From Atopobium sp. ICM42b (GTDB taxonomy: Bacteria > Actinomycetota > Coriobacteriia > Coriobacteriales > Atopobiaceae): a stretch of DNA of 64,000 nucleotides. The notes under the pieces are model-generated. The model did no database searches. It saw only the letters and a program-made list of their open reading frames with translations, and was not told the DNA's origin. Position numbers and translations under genes: made by a program. Each line of letters begins with the position of its first letter. Position 1 is the stretch's first letter. The stretch is from positions 43,820 through 107,819 of the forward strand of contig JDFH01000020.1 in NCBI GenBank assembly GCA_000564995.1, given 5' to 3'. Below are positions 18,122 through 26,172 of the stretch, piece after piece.

Positions 18122-19063
18122 TTACTTCAAGAAATCCTTGACGGATGCAAGGACGCTCGGGGTATCCAGGCCGTACTTAGCAAGAACCTGAAGTGCAGGT
18201 CCGGACTCGCCATAGGTGTCCTGAACACCGATGACCTTGACAGGAACAGGAGCGTTCTCGGAAAGTGCCTGGCAGACTGCACTACCCAGACCGCCGATGA
18301 CGGAGTGCTCCTCAATGGTCACAACCTTCCCGGTCTTTGCTGCAGAAGCAGCAATCAACTCAGTGTCCAGAGGCTTGATGGTGTGGATGTTGATGACCTC
18401 AGCGCTGACACCCCCTGCTGCCAGCTGCTCTGCAACCTCAAGAGCCACAGGAACCATAAGGCCACAAGCTACCAGCGTAACGTCAGTACCCTCCTTAAGG
18501 ACAATACCCTTGCCAAGCTCAAAGTGGTAATCAAGGTTGGTATTGAAGACAGGAACAGGAAGGCGACCAAAGCGCATATAAACAGGACCGTCGTGGTCGT
18601 AAGCGGCCTTGACGGCGGCCTCAGCCTCAACAGCGTCGGATGGGATGATAACGGTCATGCCAGGAATGGTGCGCATAACAGCAATATCCTCGTTGCACTG
18701 GTGAGTAGCGCCGTCCTCTCCTACCGAGAGGCCTCCGTGGGTAGCGCCAATCTTGACGTTTAGGTGAGGGTAACCCACCGAGTTTCTGATCTGCTCAAAG
18801 GCACGACCAGAAGTGAACATAGCAAACGAGGTTGCAAAGACTTTGTGACCAGTAGCTGCGACGCCAGCTGCCATACCAATCATGTTGGCCTCAGCAATTC
18901 CGCAGTCCACAAAGCGATCAGGATACTCCTCGCCATACTTGCCGGAGCGAGTAGCTTCTGCCAAGTCGGCGTCAAAGACGAGAAGATCATCATGCTCTTT
19001 ACCAAGCTCTACCAGGGCTTTTCCGTATGCCTCTCTGGTGGCAATTTTCTGTACGTCTGCCAT
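18122..19063 (-). CDS. Transketolase, C-terminal subunit
   Basis: 313 residues from ATG 19063, one base after the stop of the N-terminal subunit. It contains the pyrimidine-binding and C-terminal transketolase domains: DCGIAEANMIGMAAG with the catalytic Glu that activates thiamine diphosphate, and the IEEHSVIGGLGSAV stretch. With the partner subunit it would transfer two-carbon ketol units between pentose- and triose/hexose phosphates. Split transketolases are common in Gram-positives and actinobacteria. Adjacent to ascorbate-type PTS genes, it probably feeds xylulose-5-phosphate from that substrate into central metabolism. Confidence 0.9.
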   Translation of the reverse strand: MADVQKIATREAYGKALVELGKEHDDLLVFDADLAEATRSGKYGEEYPDRFVDCGIAEANMIGMAAGVAATGHKVFATSFAMFTSGRAFEQIRNSVGYPHLNVKIGATHGGLSVGEDGATHQCNEDIAVMRTIPGMTVIIPSDAVEAEAAVKAAYDHDGPVYMRFGRLPVPVFNTNLDYHFELGKGIVLKEGTDVTLVACGLMVPVALEVAEQLAAGGVSAEVINIHTIKPLDTELIAASAAKTGKVVTIEEHSVIGGLGSAVCQALSENAPVPVKVIGVQDTYGESGPALQVLAKYGLDTPSVLASVKDFLK

Positions 19064-19064
19064 G

Positions 19065-19886
19065 TTATGCCACCTCTCCCTCAAGCTCTTTCATAGCCTG
19101 CTCGTATTGCTCCTGGTTTGGAGCCTTGCCGTGCCAACCTACCTGGTTCTCCATGAAGGAGACGCCCTTGCCCTTTACGGTGTGGGCAACGATAACGGTT
19201 GGCTGACCCTTAATGGTACGAGCCTCAGCAAATGCAGCTGCAAGCTGGTTAAAGTCGTGTCCATCTGCCACCTCGATGACGTGGAATTTGAACGCCTTGA
19301 ACTTCTCGCCAATTGGCTGCGGAGTGTTGATCTGATCAAGCGAGCCGTCAAGCTGCAGGTTATTGTTGTCAACAATAAGCGTGAGGTTATCAAGCTGGTG
19401 GTTGCCAGCGAACATAGCAGCCTCCCAGACCTGGCCCTCTTCGATTTCGCCGTCGCCCAGAAGTGCGTAGACGCGGTAGTCCTTGTTGAACTTCTTGCCA
19501 GCAAGCGCCATACCAACAGCGGTAGAAACGCCCTGGCCCAGGGAGCCGGTACTCATGTCAACGCCAGGTGTGTCGTTCATGTTGGGATGACCCTGAAGGC
19601 GCGAGTTGAGCGCGCGGAAGGTCTTGAGCTCCTCCTTGGGGAAGAAGCCGCGCTCGGCTAGAACGCCGTAGAGCGCTGGGGTAACGTGACCCTTTGAGAG
19701 CACAAAGCGGTCCCTGCAAGGGCAGTTTGGCTTGGTGGGGTCTACGTGCATCTCCTTGAAGTAGAGATACGTCAGGATTTCTGTTGCAGAAAGCGAGCCA
19801 CCGGGATGGCCGGATTTGGCCGTAAAGACCTGCGTGAGAATGCTTTTGCGCACCTCACGAGCAACCTGTTTAAGGTCGACGTCCAT
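19065..19886 (-). CDS. Transketolase, N-terminal (ThDP-binding) subunit
   Basis: 273 residues; ATG 19886 is preceded by AAAGGAAA, and the in-frame ATG at 19937 falls in a tandem repeat. SGHPGGSLSATEILTYLYF and the GDGEIEEGQVWEA...NNNLQ motif (GDG...N, Mg-diphosphate binding) identify the N-terminal transketolase domain. Translationally coupled to the C-terminal subunit gene. Third gene of the ulaA-ulaB operon as read on the minus strand, separated from ulaB by a 46-bp tandem duplication. Confidence 0.9.
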   Translation of the reverse strand: MDVDLKQVAREVRKSILTQVFTAKSGHPGGSLSATEILTYLYFKEMHVDPTKPNCPCRDRFVLSKGHVTPALYGVLAERGFFPKEELKTFRALNSRLQGHPNMNDTPGVDMSTGSLGQGVSTAVGMALAGKKFNKDYRVYALLGDGEIEEGQVWEAAMFAGNHQLDNLTLIVDNNNLQLDGSLDQINTPQPIGEKFKAFKFHVIEVADGHDFNQLAAAFAEARTIKGQPTVIVAHTVKGKGVSFMENQVGWHGKAPNQEQYEQAMKELEGEVA

Positions 19887-19911
19887 GTAATTTCCTTTCA
19901 CGTATTTCGTA

Positions 19912-20007
19912 CGAGAAACGCAGCAGGTCGGCACCACGCGCGAGCCGGAGCTACGTGCGAGAAATGCAGCAGGTCGGCACCACGCGCGAGCCGGAGCTGC
20001 GTGCGAG
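19912..20007. repeat. 46-bp tandem duplication between ulaB and transketolase
   Basis: Two nearly identical 46-bp units (from CGAGAAACGCAGCAGG and from CGAGAAATGCAGCAGG), differing at two positions or so, fill most of the gap between ulaB and the transketolase start. They contain inverted GC-rich segments that could form hairpins within the operon mRNA. Confidence 0.85.
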
Positions 20008-20014
20008 TCAGCGC

Positions 20015-20299
20015 TTACAGACCGAACTTCTCGGTAAGCTTTTCCTTCATTTCATCCTTATCAAGGATGTTGGAGAGAACGATCTTCTCGTCTTCTGGAA
20101 TGCCGGCGATAAAATCCTCAAGGTCGCGAGCAACAATAAAGAGGTCAGCTGCGCCAGGAGTAACGTCGGAAACGGTTGAGTGCTCAACCTCAACGCCGCT
20201 CACGCCCAGCTCATTCAGGACGTCCTGGATCTGCATCTCAACCATAAGGCTGGAGCCAAGTCCACTTCCGCAACAACAAAGGATCTTCTGGATAGCCAT
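20015..20299 (-). CDS. ulaB: PTS ascorbate-type EIIB
   Basis: 94 residues from ATG 20299 (AAAGGGG upstream). The N-terminus ILCCCGSGLGSSLMVEMQI carries the phospho-cysteine loop CGSGLGSS (Cys10) of the SgaB/UlaB family; ELGV...VEHSTVSD and the Asp/Glu-rich second half fit the fold. It accepts phosphate from EIIA and passes it to the sugar at EIIC. No EIIA (ulaC) gene is in the operon, so phosphate must come from a component encoded elsewhere. Substrate may be ascorbate or another acid or pentitol. Confidence 0.88.
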   Translation of the reverse strand: MAIQKILCCCGSGLGSSLMVEMQIQDVLNELGVSGVEVEHSTVSDVTPGAADLFIVARDLEDFIAGIPEDEKIVLSNILDKDEMKEKLTEKFGL

Positions 20300-20453
20300 A
20301 AAAGCCCCTTTCAATTCACCACGTGTGATAGGTGGGTTACGTGGGTTAAAAAGTCGGGCCCCATCCAAGGACGAAGCCCGACCTAGATACCTAAATTCTA
20401 CTCGCATTTTCTGCAGCAACTGCGATGTTTAGCTGCAATTCTGTGAGCGGATG

Positions 20454-21923
20454 CTACTCGGCCTTCTTCTCTTCTGCCTTCTTAGGAGCAACAAGGTTGA
20501 AGAGAATTGGGAGGCAGAAGCAGACAACGCAGATGCCCGTGAGAACTGCACCCTGGACGTTCAAAGCAACGTTACCAAAGATCAGCGCCATGATGGAGAA
20601 GTCAGCGTCGGAGAAGGTAGCGGAGGTGAAGCCCATGAGAGTAAAGACTGGCATGCACAGTGCAGGCAAGAAGGTAATGAGCAGGCCGTGGACAAAAGAG
20701 CCAGCAATGCAGCCCTTGATGCCACCCTCTGCGTTACCAAAGACGCCTGCGGTTGCGCCGCAGAAGAAGTGAGGAACAACGCCTGGGAGAATCAGGGCAA
20801 TAGCTGCGACCTGTGCGTTAATGACACCCAGAATAAGCAGACCCAGGATGCCTCCAACGAAGGAACTCAGGAAGCCGATGATAACGGCGTTTGGAGCATA
20901 GGTGAATGCGATTGGGCAGTCAATTGCAGGCTTTGCACCAGGGACAAGCTTCTGAGCGATACCCTTGAATGCAGGAACAATCTCGCCAATGATCAGACGG
21001 ACACCGGACAGAATGATGTAAACACCACCAGCGAAGGAAAGGCCGCGGGTAAATGCCCAGACAATCCAGTTAGTGGTGGTCTCGGTACCAATATTCAGCA
21101 GGTCGCCGAGGTGCTGAAGGCCCGCATACTGTGGGTTAGAGGCAAACTCTGCAGCGGTAGTTCCTGCAGGTACCAGGGTTAGAAGGCCACGGCTGACGGC
21201 AACGCCGGTGATAACCAAGAACATAATGATCATGGTCAGACCAATAGAAACGGTGTTGTCGCGCAGGAAGATGAGGCGCTTGGAGAACTTGATATTCTCG
21301 GTGCTATTCTCGCGATCGGATGCAAAGAGCTTACCGACCATACCAGCAAGCCAGTAACCAGCGCCGCCAAAGTGGCCAAGTGCAACGGAATCGCTGCCGG
21401 TAACCTTGCGCATGGTTGGCTGGCAGTATGCAGGAGACAGAACCATGATCAGAGCAAGCAGGCATGCGCCGGAGATGTAGAGCATCCAACCGGAAAGGCC
21501 GCCGACGTGCAGGATGATGGCGAGCATAGCTGCCATGTAGAGAGTGTGGTGGCCGGTGAGGAAGATGTAGTTAAAGCGAGAAAAACGTGCGAGGACAATG
21601 TTCAGGACCATGCCGATGCACATGATGATTGCGGTTGCTTGACCAAACTCGCCAAGTGCCAGCGAGACGACGGCCTCGTTGTTTGGGACGACGCCCTGCA
21701 TGTCAAAAGCGAAGTTGAAGATCTCGCCAAAGGCAAGGAGGGAGCCAGTCTGCAAGAAACCTGCACCTGCAGAAAGAACGAGGAAGCCGACGATGGTCTT
21801 GAGGGTACCCCTGATGAGGTCCTCAACTGGCTTTCCCTGAAGTGCCAAACCTAGCAGAGCAACAAGGCCAACTAGGATGGCTGGTGTTGATAACACGTTT
21901 ACAAAAAACTCAACAACAGGCAT
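20454..21923 (-). CDS. ulaA: PTS ascorbate-type EIIC permease
   Basis: 489 residues with about eleven hydrophobic segments, the usual UlaA/SgaT length. Landmarks include GFLVLSAGAGFLQ, FNYIFLTGHHTLYMA, and GHFGGAGYWLAG. Start ATG 21923 follows AAAGGGG. The C-terminus ends in a Lys/Glu tail. First gene of the operon ulaA-ulaB-transketolase. A possible operator, TGAAC-ATTG-TGAAC on the minus strand (about 22070-22085), lies roughly 150 bp upstream. Confidence 0.9.
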   Translation of the reverse strand: MPVVEFFVNVLSTPAILVGLVALLGLALQGKPVEDLIRGTLKTIVGFLVLSAGAGFLQTGSLLAFGEIFNFAFDMQGVVPNNEAVVSLALGEFGQATAIIMCIGMVLNIVLARFSRFNYIFLTGHHTLYMAAMLAIILHVGGLSGWMLYISGACLLALIMVLSPAYCQPTMRKVTGSDSVALGHFGGAGYWLAGMVGKLFASDRENSTENIKFSKRLIFLRDNTVSIGLTMIIMFLVITGVAVSRGLLTLVPAGTTAAEFASNPQYAGLQHLGDLLNIGTETTTNWIVWAFTRGLSFAGGVYIILSGVRLIIGEIVPAFKGIAQKLVPGAKPAIDCPIAFTYAPNAVIIGFLSSFVGGILGLLILGVINAQVAAIALILPGVVPHFFCGATAGVFGNAEGGIKGCIAGSFVHGLLITFLPALCMPVFTLMGFTSATFSDADFSIMALIFGNVALNVQGAVLTGICVVCFCLPILFNLVAPKKAEEKKAE

Positions 21924-22275
21924 ACAAAACCCCTTTCAACAAAACGCGTGTGTGTGCAAGCGCGTAAGAACGACGGTGCGCGCGTTGCCTTAAACGTAGT
22001 GCTCTTCGTCTGATTGTAGCCTAATTGTGTTTATTTTGTGTCGATTTATTTATGTTTTTGTAGGCCTAAACGTTCACAATGTTCATTTGATAGAAAAATG
22101 AAGCTCAAAACAGTGAGGAAGTGTACTCATAGAGCTGTCATATAGATTTTTAAGGAACGGTTGATACAAGGTCCAGGCGATTATGTGTCCGCCTAACCAA
22201 AAACGTATAAACAGTCTCAAATATGCACGAAAACTAGTCAAGAAATTGATATGACAAATAGTGGGGTCTGATTTG
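21924..22275. other. Promoter region of the ula operon
   Basis: About 350 bp without a gene. The part next to ulaA is AT-rich with T-tracts on the plus strand. The direct repeat TGAAC-ATTG-TGAAC near 22070-22085 (minus strand) is a plausible regulator site. Nothing else was recognised. Confidence 0.4.
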
Positions 22276-22454
22276 GGTAAAAAACCCGTTTAGTTGGAGA
22301 TTTATTTTCTAGTTCGGCGTTTTGGCACTTGCGTTTTCCCAGTTGGGTTTTCTCATAAAAGTTTCAATCAAATTTGACCGAAGGTTTACACTGGTAGATG
22401 ACCTGCATAGAAAACGTATGATTTTGTATATTCCAACTAAACGCATTTTTTACC
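22276..22454. repeat. Inverted-arm element, diverged third copy
   Basis: Left arm (22276-22297, ending CGTTTAGTTGG) and right arm (22433-22454, starting CCAACTAAACG) are inverted copies with two mismatches, 135 bp apart. The right arm is identical to those of the two 313-bp elements near 40.7 kb and 45.6 kb, but the interior differs from theirs. It lies between ulaA and tRNA-Pro. Confidence 0.75.
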
Positions 22455-22520
22455 ACTTTGACTGCCAAAACGCTTATTTCGCGGCAAAAACGGTGGAAAT
22501 TCATTGATTATCAGGAAAAA

Positions 22521-22597
<77 letters not shown>

Positions 22598-22655
22598 TTA
22601 TGTTTTGCCTTGTCCGGCGGGTAAACCATCAAACATTTGCCGCTCTATGTTACCA

Positions 22656-23594
22656 CTACAACTTGCAGGTAGTGGAGAAGCCTCGCCAACCTTTTGCTTG
22701 AGCTGCGGCGGCAATTGCATCGGCAGCTTCTTGGGGCTCGCAAAGTGCAAAAGAGCTGCTACCTGAGCCAGAAACCTGAGCGCCAAGAACGCCAGGTTGT
22801 GCCTTTAGCCACTCCTCTACCTCGGCCACCTGTGGTTTTAGCGATTTTGCTGCTGGTGCAAGATTGTTGAAAAGTAGTTTTGACACCTGCTGGATGAATT
22901 GCTTGCTTGCAGCGGCATTGTCAGGGGCGGGTTCCATGCCTGCAGCACCCTGACCAGCGTCACGCAAAAGTGAGGACAAATTCTCGTAGGACTCCGGAGC
23001 AATTGGCGATGCGTCAAACTGGTCATAAGCTTCCTTGGTAACAACGCCAGTTTCTGCTGGTAAAACAATGGCAAGTGGAGCATCAACGGTGGACGCATAG
23101 GTTTCTACCAGCGTATCTCCGGCGCCAAGCATTAGCGATGGTTGTGGATCCAAGAAGAACGCCACATCTGCACCAACAGCTTTGGCTACCTCAACTACCA
23201 GCGGGTCTAGCGGATCAACACCCCAGCGCTGAGCCAACAGATAGAGTGTCGCGGCAGCATCGGCAGACGATCCGCCCAGACCGGCCTTCTCGGGAATGTG
23301 CACTTGCACGTCAATGGAAACATCTGGAGAAACACCCAGCTTATTAGCGAGAAGAACCGCGGCCTTCCAGGTTGTTGTTCGTTCGGGCAACACGCAGAGC
23401 TGCGGCTCATGCGTAACCGTGAGCTCCGGTGCGTCGTCAACAACAACCGTGTCGTACAGCGCAACGGGAACCATGAGCGAATCTACTTTATGGTATCCTC
23501 GCTGGTCCTTCTGGGTGTGAATGCCCAGGTGAAGATTGACCTTGCAAGGAATTTTGATGGTTTGGCGTCCAAATTTGGACGAAGAGGCGGTCAT
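22656..23594 (-). CDS. ispE: 4-diphosphocytidyl-2-C-methyl-D-erythritol kinase
   Basis: 312 residues, usual length. KIPCKVNLHLGI at the N-terminus and the GHMP-kinase ATP loop IPEKAGLGGSSADAA (about 99-113) identify IspE, which phosphorylates CDP-methylerythritol in the MEP isoprenoid pathway. The C-terminal GAQVSGSGSSSFALC is the third GHMP motif. The ribosome site before ATG 23594 is weak, and translation may depend on veg 39 bp upstream. The veg-ispE order is conserved in many Gram-positives. Confidence 0.95.
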   Translation of the reverse strand: MTASSSKFGRQTIKIPCKVNLHLGIHTQKDQRGYHKVDSLMVPVALYDTVVVDDAPELTVTHEPQLCVLPERTTTWKAAVLLANKLGVSPDVSIDVQVHIPEKAGLGGSSADAAATLYLLAQRWGVDPLDPLVVEVAKAVGADVAFFLDPQPSLMLGAGDTLVETYASTVDAPLAIVLPAETGVVTKEAYDQFDASPIAPESYENLSSLLRDAGQGAAGMEPAPDNAAASKQFIQQVSKLLFNNLAPAAKSLKPQVAEVEEWLKAQPGVLGAQVSGSGSSSFALCEPQEAADAIAAAAQAKGWRGFSTTCKL

Positions 23595-23633
23595 GAGAGT
23601 GAGCCTAGTCGAAGTAATGCGTGCGCTTCTGAA

Positions 23634-23924
23634 CTACTCTTCAAACTCAAAATCAAACAAACGCTCGCCGGTCTCGTAGTCAAAAAGCTCAACGGTGCCG
23701 GTCAGAACGTCAACGTACTGATAGGACTGGCGGGCGGTGCGACCGCGGCGCTCGCCGACCTCAACGATAAAAAGAGATGGATGGGCCATGACCAGAGTGC
23801 CTGTGCGCTCAACAATACGAGAACGGCCCATATTGGCCTTGACCTTGAGTTTTTGGCCCTGAAGTGCGCTGAGCTTCTCGTGAATCTCATCTACACGATT
23901 AACTGGTGGAATCTCGTTTTCCAT
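23634..23924 (-). CDS. veg: Veg family protein
   Basis: 96 residues. ATG 23924 is preferred, with GGAGG four bases upstream; a TTG directly before it overlaps the ribosome site. The sequence VDEIHEKLSALQGQKLKVKA followed by GRSRIVERTGTL matches the small Veg (DUF1021) family, a KOW-like beta-barrel implicated in biofilm formation in Bacillus. The C-terminus is acidic (DFEFEE). Located directly upstream of ispE on the same strand. Confidence 0.9.
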   Translation of the reverse strand: MENEIPPVNRVDEIHEKLSALQGQKLKVKANMGRSRIVERTGTLVMAHPSLFIVEVGERRGRTARQSYQYVDVLTGTVELFDYETGERLFDFEFEE

Positions 23925-24074
23925 CAATCCTCCAAGTCAATCAGTACGTTTGCGGTGCGACACGTTGATGTGTCGGAGATATGTACCGGTCGACAAACAA
24001 TAGTCAGAATTTCCGAAACTCCACTATACGAGGTAGAAAATAAAATCTCAAGGTTTTACGACAAATGTCACGGG

Positions 24075-24165
24075 AACAACATCAGTCGGTCGGTCAGCTT
24101 CGCGTCGGATTCGCGAGAAGATCGTGTCAGGTTTGCAACGACAGCGCGTCAGAACCCCAACAAAT
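24075..24165 (+). repeat. Degenerate GCGTCAG repeat upstream of membrane protein
   Basis: Several loosely spaced copies of TTCGCGTC(A/G)GA-like units (TTCGCGTCGGA, GTGTCAGG, GCGTCAGA). They are in the same family as the 11-bp array at 25990-26165 but in the opposite orientation. They lie 63 bp upstream of the 24228 gene. Confidence 0.55.
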
Positions 24166-24227
24166 TTATGACAAATAGGGGTCCTCTGATAAAATTAGTA
24201 ACTAACTTCAAAACACAAGGAGGCCCA

Positions 24228-24965
24228 ATGACTGAGACTCTGGGATACGCCATTAGCAAGACCTGGTATATCGTGCTTATTTTTGTTGCTCTTGCTATCG
24301 GAATCGCATTCCTTTCCAAAAAGAAATCATCTAAAGCTCTTGTTGCTTTATCAGCGCTTTGCCTGGTATTTAGCGTAGGGTCGTTCGCATTTGGTGGATT
24401 GACTGTTTCTGAAGCACAGTCCAAAGGTGCTTCATCTGACCAGCTCAATTCTATGAACATTATCGAGCTTGTTCAGGCAAACCAGGCCGCACCAGCTCAG
24501 ACCTCTGTTAATGATGTCAACGAGCTCTACAACAAGATCGTTTACGTCTATCAGTACGGCTCGCCTATTTCGCAGTCGCTCGCGAGCGACAATCCTTTTG
24601 TTCATCATGATCTACCTTGGGTAGCAGCGACTCTTCCTGAACTGAAGAAGCTGCTCGACAAAAACGAAGTAGTCTACGTGTCAACAAACAGTCAGATTTT
24701 CAAACAGTTGCACATTAACCCTGGTGAAAACGCCGTCGAGCCTTTTATATTCTTTGTTACTTCGGTTAATCCAGCCGGTAGAGTTTTCCCACTTACAACT
24801 GGCGATATGTCTCGTACTGGCAAAAAAGATGGCGATAAAATCACGGTTGGTGACAATCTTGAGTTTACGCTTCGCACGGTTCATACCGATCAGGGAGACT
24901 ATGTGCTTGGCCTTAACTACCAGGTCCTTTTGGCTATCAGCAGTTACTTCAAGGATTATAAGTAA
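24228..24965 (+). CDS. Predicted membrane-anchored protein, unknown function
   Basis: 245 residues from ATG 24228, which follows AAGGAGG; the open frame continues upstream but through repeat sequence and the veg/ispE antisense. Two hydrophobic segments (about 11-28 and 37-56) with KKKSSK between them suggest an N-terminal hairpin anchor. The remaining ~190 residues are polar, with VNELYNKIVYVYQYG, PWVAATLPELKKLL and a beta-rich C-terminal part (DGDKITVGDNLEFTLRTVH). I do not recognise the family. Monocistronic, followed by a strong terminator. Confidence 0.7.
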   Translation: MTETLGYAISKTWYIVLIFVALAIGIAFLSKKKSSKALVALSALCLVFSVGSFAFGGLTVSEAQSKGASSDQLNSMNIIELVQANQAAPAQTSVNDVNELYNKIVYVYQYGSPISQSLASDNPFVHHDLPWVAATLPELKKLLDKNEVVYVSTNSQIFKQLHINPGENAVEPFIFFVTSVNPAGRVFPLTTGDMSRTGKKDGDKITVGDNLEFTLRTVHTDQGDYVLGLNYQVLLAISSYFKDYK

Positions 24966-25034
24966 TTTTTGGTATTCCAATAAAGGAGTACAACTGACCA
25001 TGTGTCGCTGAACGCGCAAAATAAGCCGCAACAA

Positions 25035-25064
25035 AAAACTCCCATTCTCGTGAATGGGAGTTTT
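25035..25064 (+). terminator. Terminator after membrane-protein gene
   Basis: Perfect 13-bp stem AAAACTCCCATTC / GAATGGGAGTTTT with a TCGT loop, then GTTTTC. It lies about 70 bp after the stop and may also end nagB transcription from the other strand. Confidence 0.85.
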
Positions 25065-25129
25065 GTTTTCTCGACAAATGCTTTTAAAGCTATTAAGAAG
25101 CCTTTTGGATGCTTTGGACCAACCAAGTT

Positions 25130-25864
25130 TTACTCAGCTGGGCAGAGCGAGAGGGCGGCCTCGTCAGCAATAACGGTGCAGTTAGTATGAAGCTGCAGGA
25201 TAGAGGCTGGGCACTGAGGCGAAACGTTGCCGAAGCACATGTCGTAAACAGCCTTAGCCTTGTCCTCGCCGCTAGCCACAATCAGAATGCTGCGCGCGAA
25301 CATGATGGTCTGCGTGCCCATGGTGTAAGCCTGACGAGGGACGTCCTCCATGCGCTCAAACAGGCGGCTGTTTGCCTGAATGGTGCTCTCGGTGAGGTCA
25401 ACGCAGTGCGTACCCTTGGAGAAATGGTCGTCGGGCTCGTTGAAGCCAATGTGACCGTTGTGACCAATACCAAGAAGCTGCAGGTCAGGATAGCCAGCCT
25501 TAGCAACAAGCCTATCGTACTCGGCGCAAGCTGCCTCGACGTCAGGATTAGAGCCATCGGGCACATGAGTGTTCTCAAGATCAATATTTACCAGGTCAAA
25601 GAGGTTTTTGCGCATGAAATAGTGATAGCTCTGAGGATCGTCGTGAGAAAGACCGCGGTACTCGTCAAGGTTATACGTAGAAACCTGCGAGAAGTCCAGG
25701 TCTCCCCTCTTGCACCAATCAGCGAGCTGAGCATAGGTACCAATTGGCGTTGAACCAGTTGCCAGACCAAGAACGCAATTTGGCTTCAGAATGATTTGTG
25801 CAGAAATAACATTTGCAGCTTTTCTGCTCATGTCCTCGTAATCGCGGGTGCGAACAATCCTCAT
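25130..25864 (-). CDS. nagB: Glucosamine-6-phosphate deaminase
   Basis: 244 residues from ATG 25864 (GGAGG seven bases upstream; the ORF could extend to 25921 but without a site). GLATGSTPIGTY binds phosphate, STYNLDEYRGL carries the catalytic Asp, and LLGIGHNGHIGFNEP carries the active-site His. It converts glucosamine-6-phosphate to fructose-6-phosphate and ammonia. Monocistronic here; no nagA is in the window. A short allosteric C-terminus relative to E. coli is typical of Gram-positive NagB. Confidence 0.95.
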   Translation of the reverse strand: MRIVRTRDYEDMSRKAANVISAQIILKPNCVLGLATGSTPIGTYAQLADWCKRGDLDFSQVSTYNLDEYRGLSHDDPQSYHYFMRKNLFDLVNIDLENTHVPDGSNPDVEAACAEYDRLVAKAGYPDLQLLGIGHNGHIGFNEPDDHFSKGTHCVDLTESTIQANSRLFERMEDVPRQAYTMGTQTIMFARSILIVASGEDKAKAVYDMCFGNVSPQCPASILQLHTNCTVIADEAALSLCPAE

Positions 25865-25928
25865 GTCTACCTCCAAGACAGAAGTCACAGTTACATTTAG
25901 TTTAACATTTGAAGCAAGCAAAAAAGTA

Positions 25929-25968
25929 ACCGGTCGGCGAGAAGAACAAATATCTCGCTGACCGGTTT
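25929..25968 (-). terminator. Terminator of the rph-rdgB operon
   Basis: Stem of AACCGGTC plus GCGAGA paired with TCTCGC plus GACCGGTT around a 10-nt loop. On the minus strand it is followed by a T-tract (complement of the A-run at 25921-25926). It contains GGCGAGAA. Confidence 0.8.
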
Positions 25969-25989
25969 TGACCTGTTATATGGCGTGTT

Positions 25990-26165
25990 TCTGTCGCTAT
26001 TCTGTCGTGATTCTGACGTGAAGCTGACGCAAGTCTGACGCGGCGGTAGTTTTCTGTCTGGAATCTGTCAGGAATCTGTCGCGATTCTGACGCGAGTCTG
26101 ACATAGCGGCAGTTATCTGTCCGAAATCTGACGCAAACCTGACGCGAATCTGACGCGAAACCTAC
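25990..26165 (-). repeat. 11-bp-period array, TTCGCGTCAGA units
   Basis: Read on the minus strand, about 13 units of the form (T/A)TCGCG(T/A)CAGA follow one another mostly at 11-bp spacing, with two longer 30-bp units containing AACTGCCGC / AACTACCGC. Units end in (G/A)(T/A)CAGA. The array fills the gap between the rdgB stop and the operon terminator. Confidence 0.8.
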
Positions 26166-26172
26166 GCCGTGC

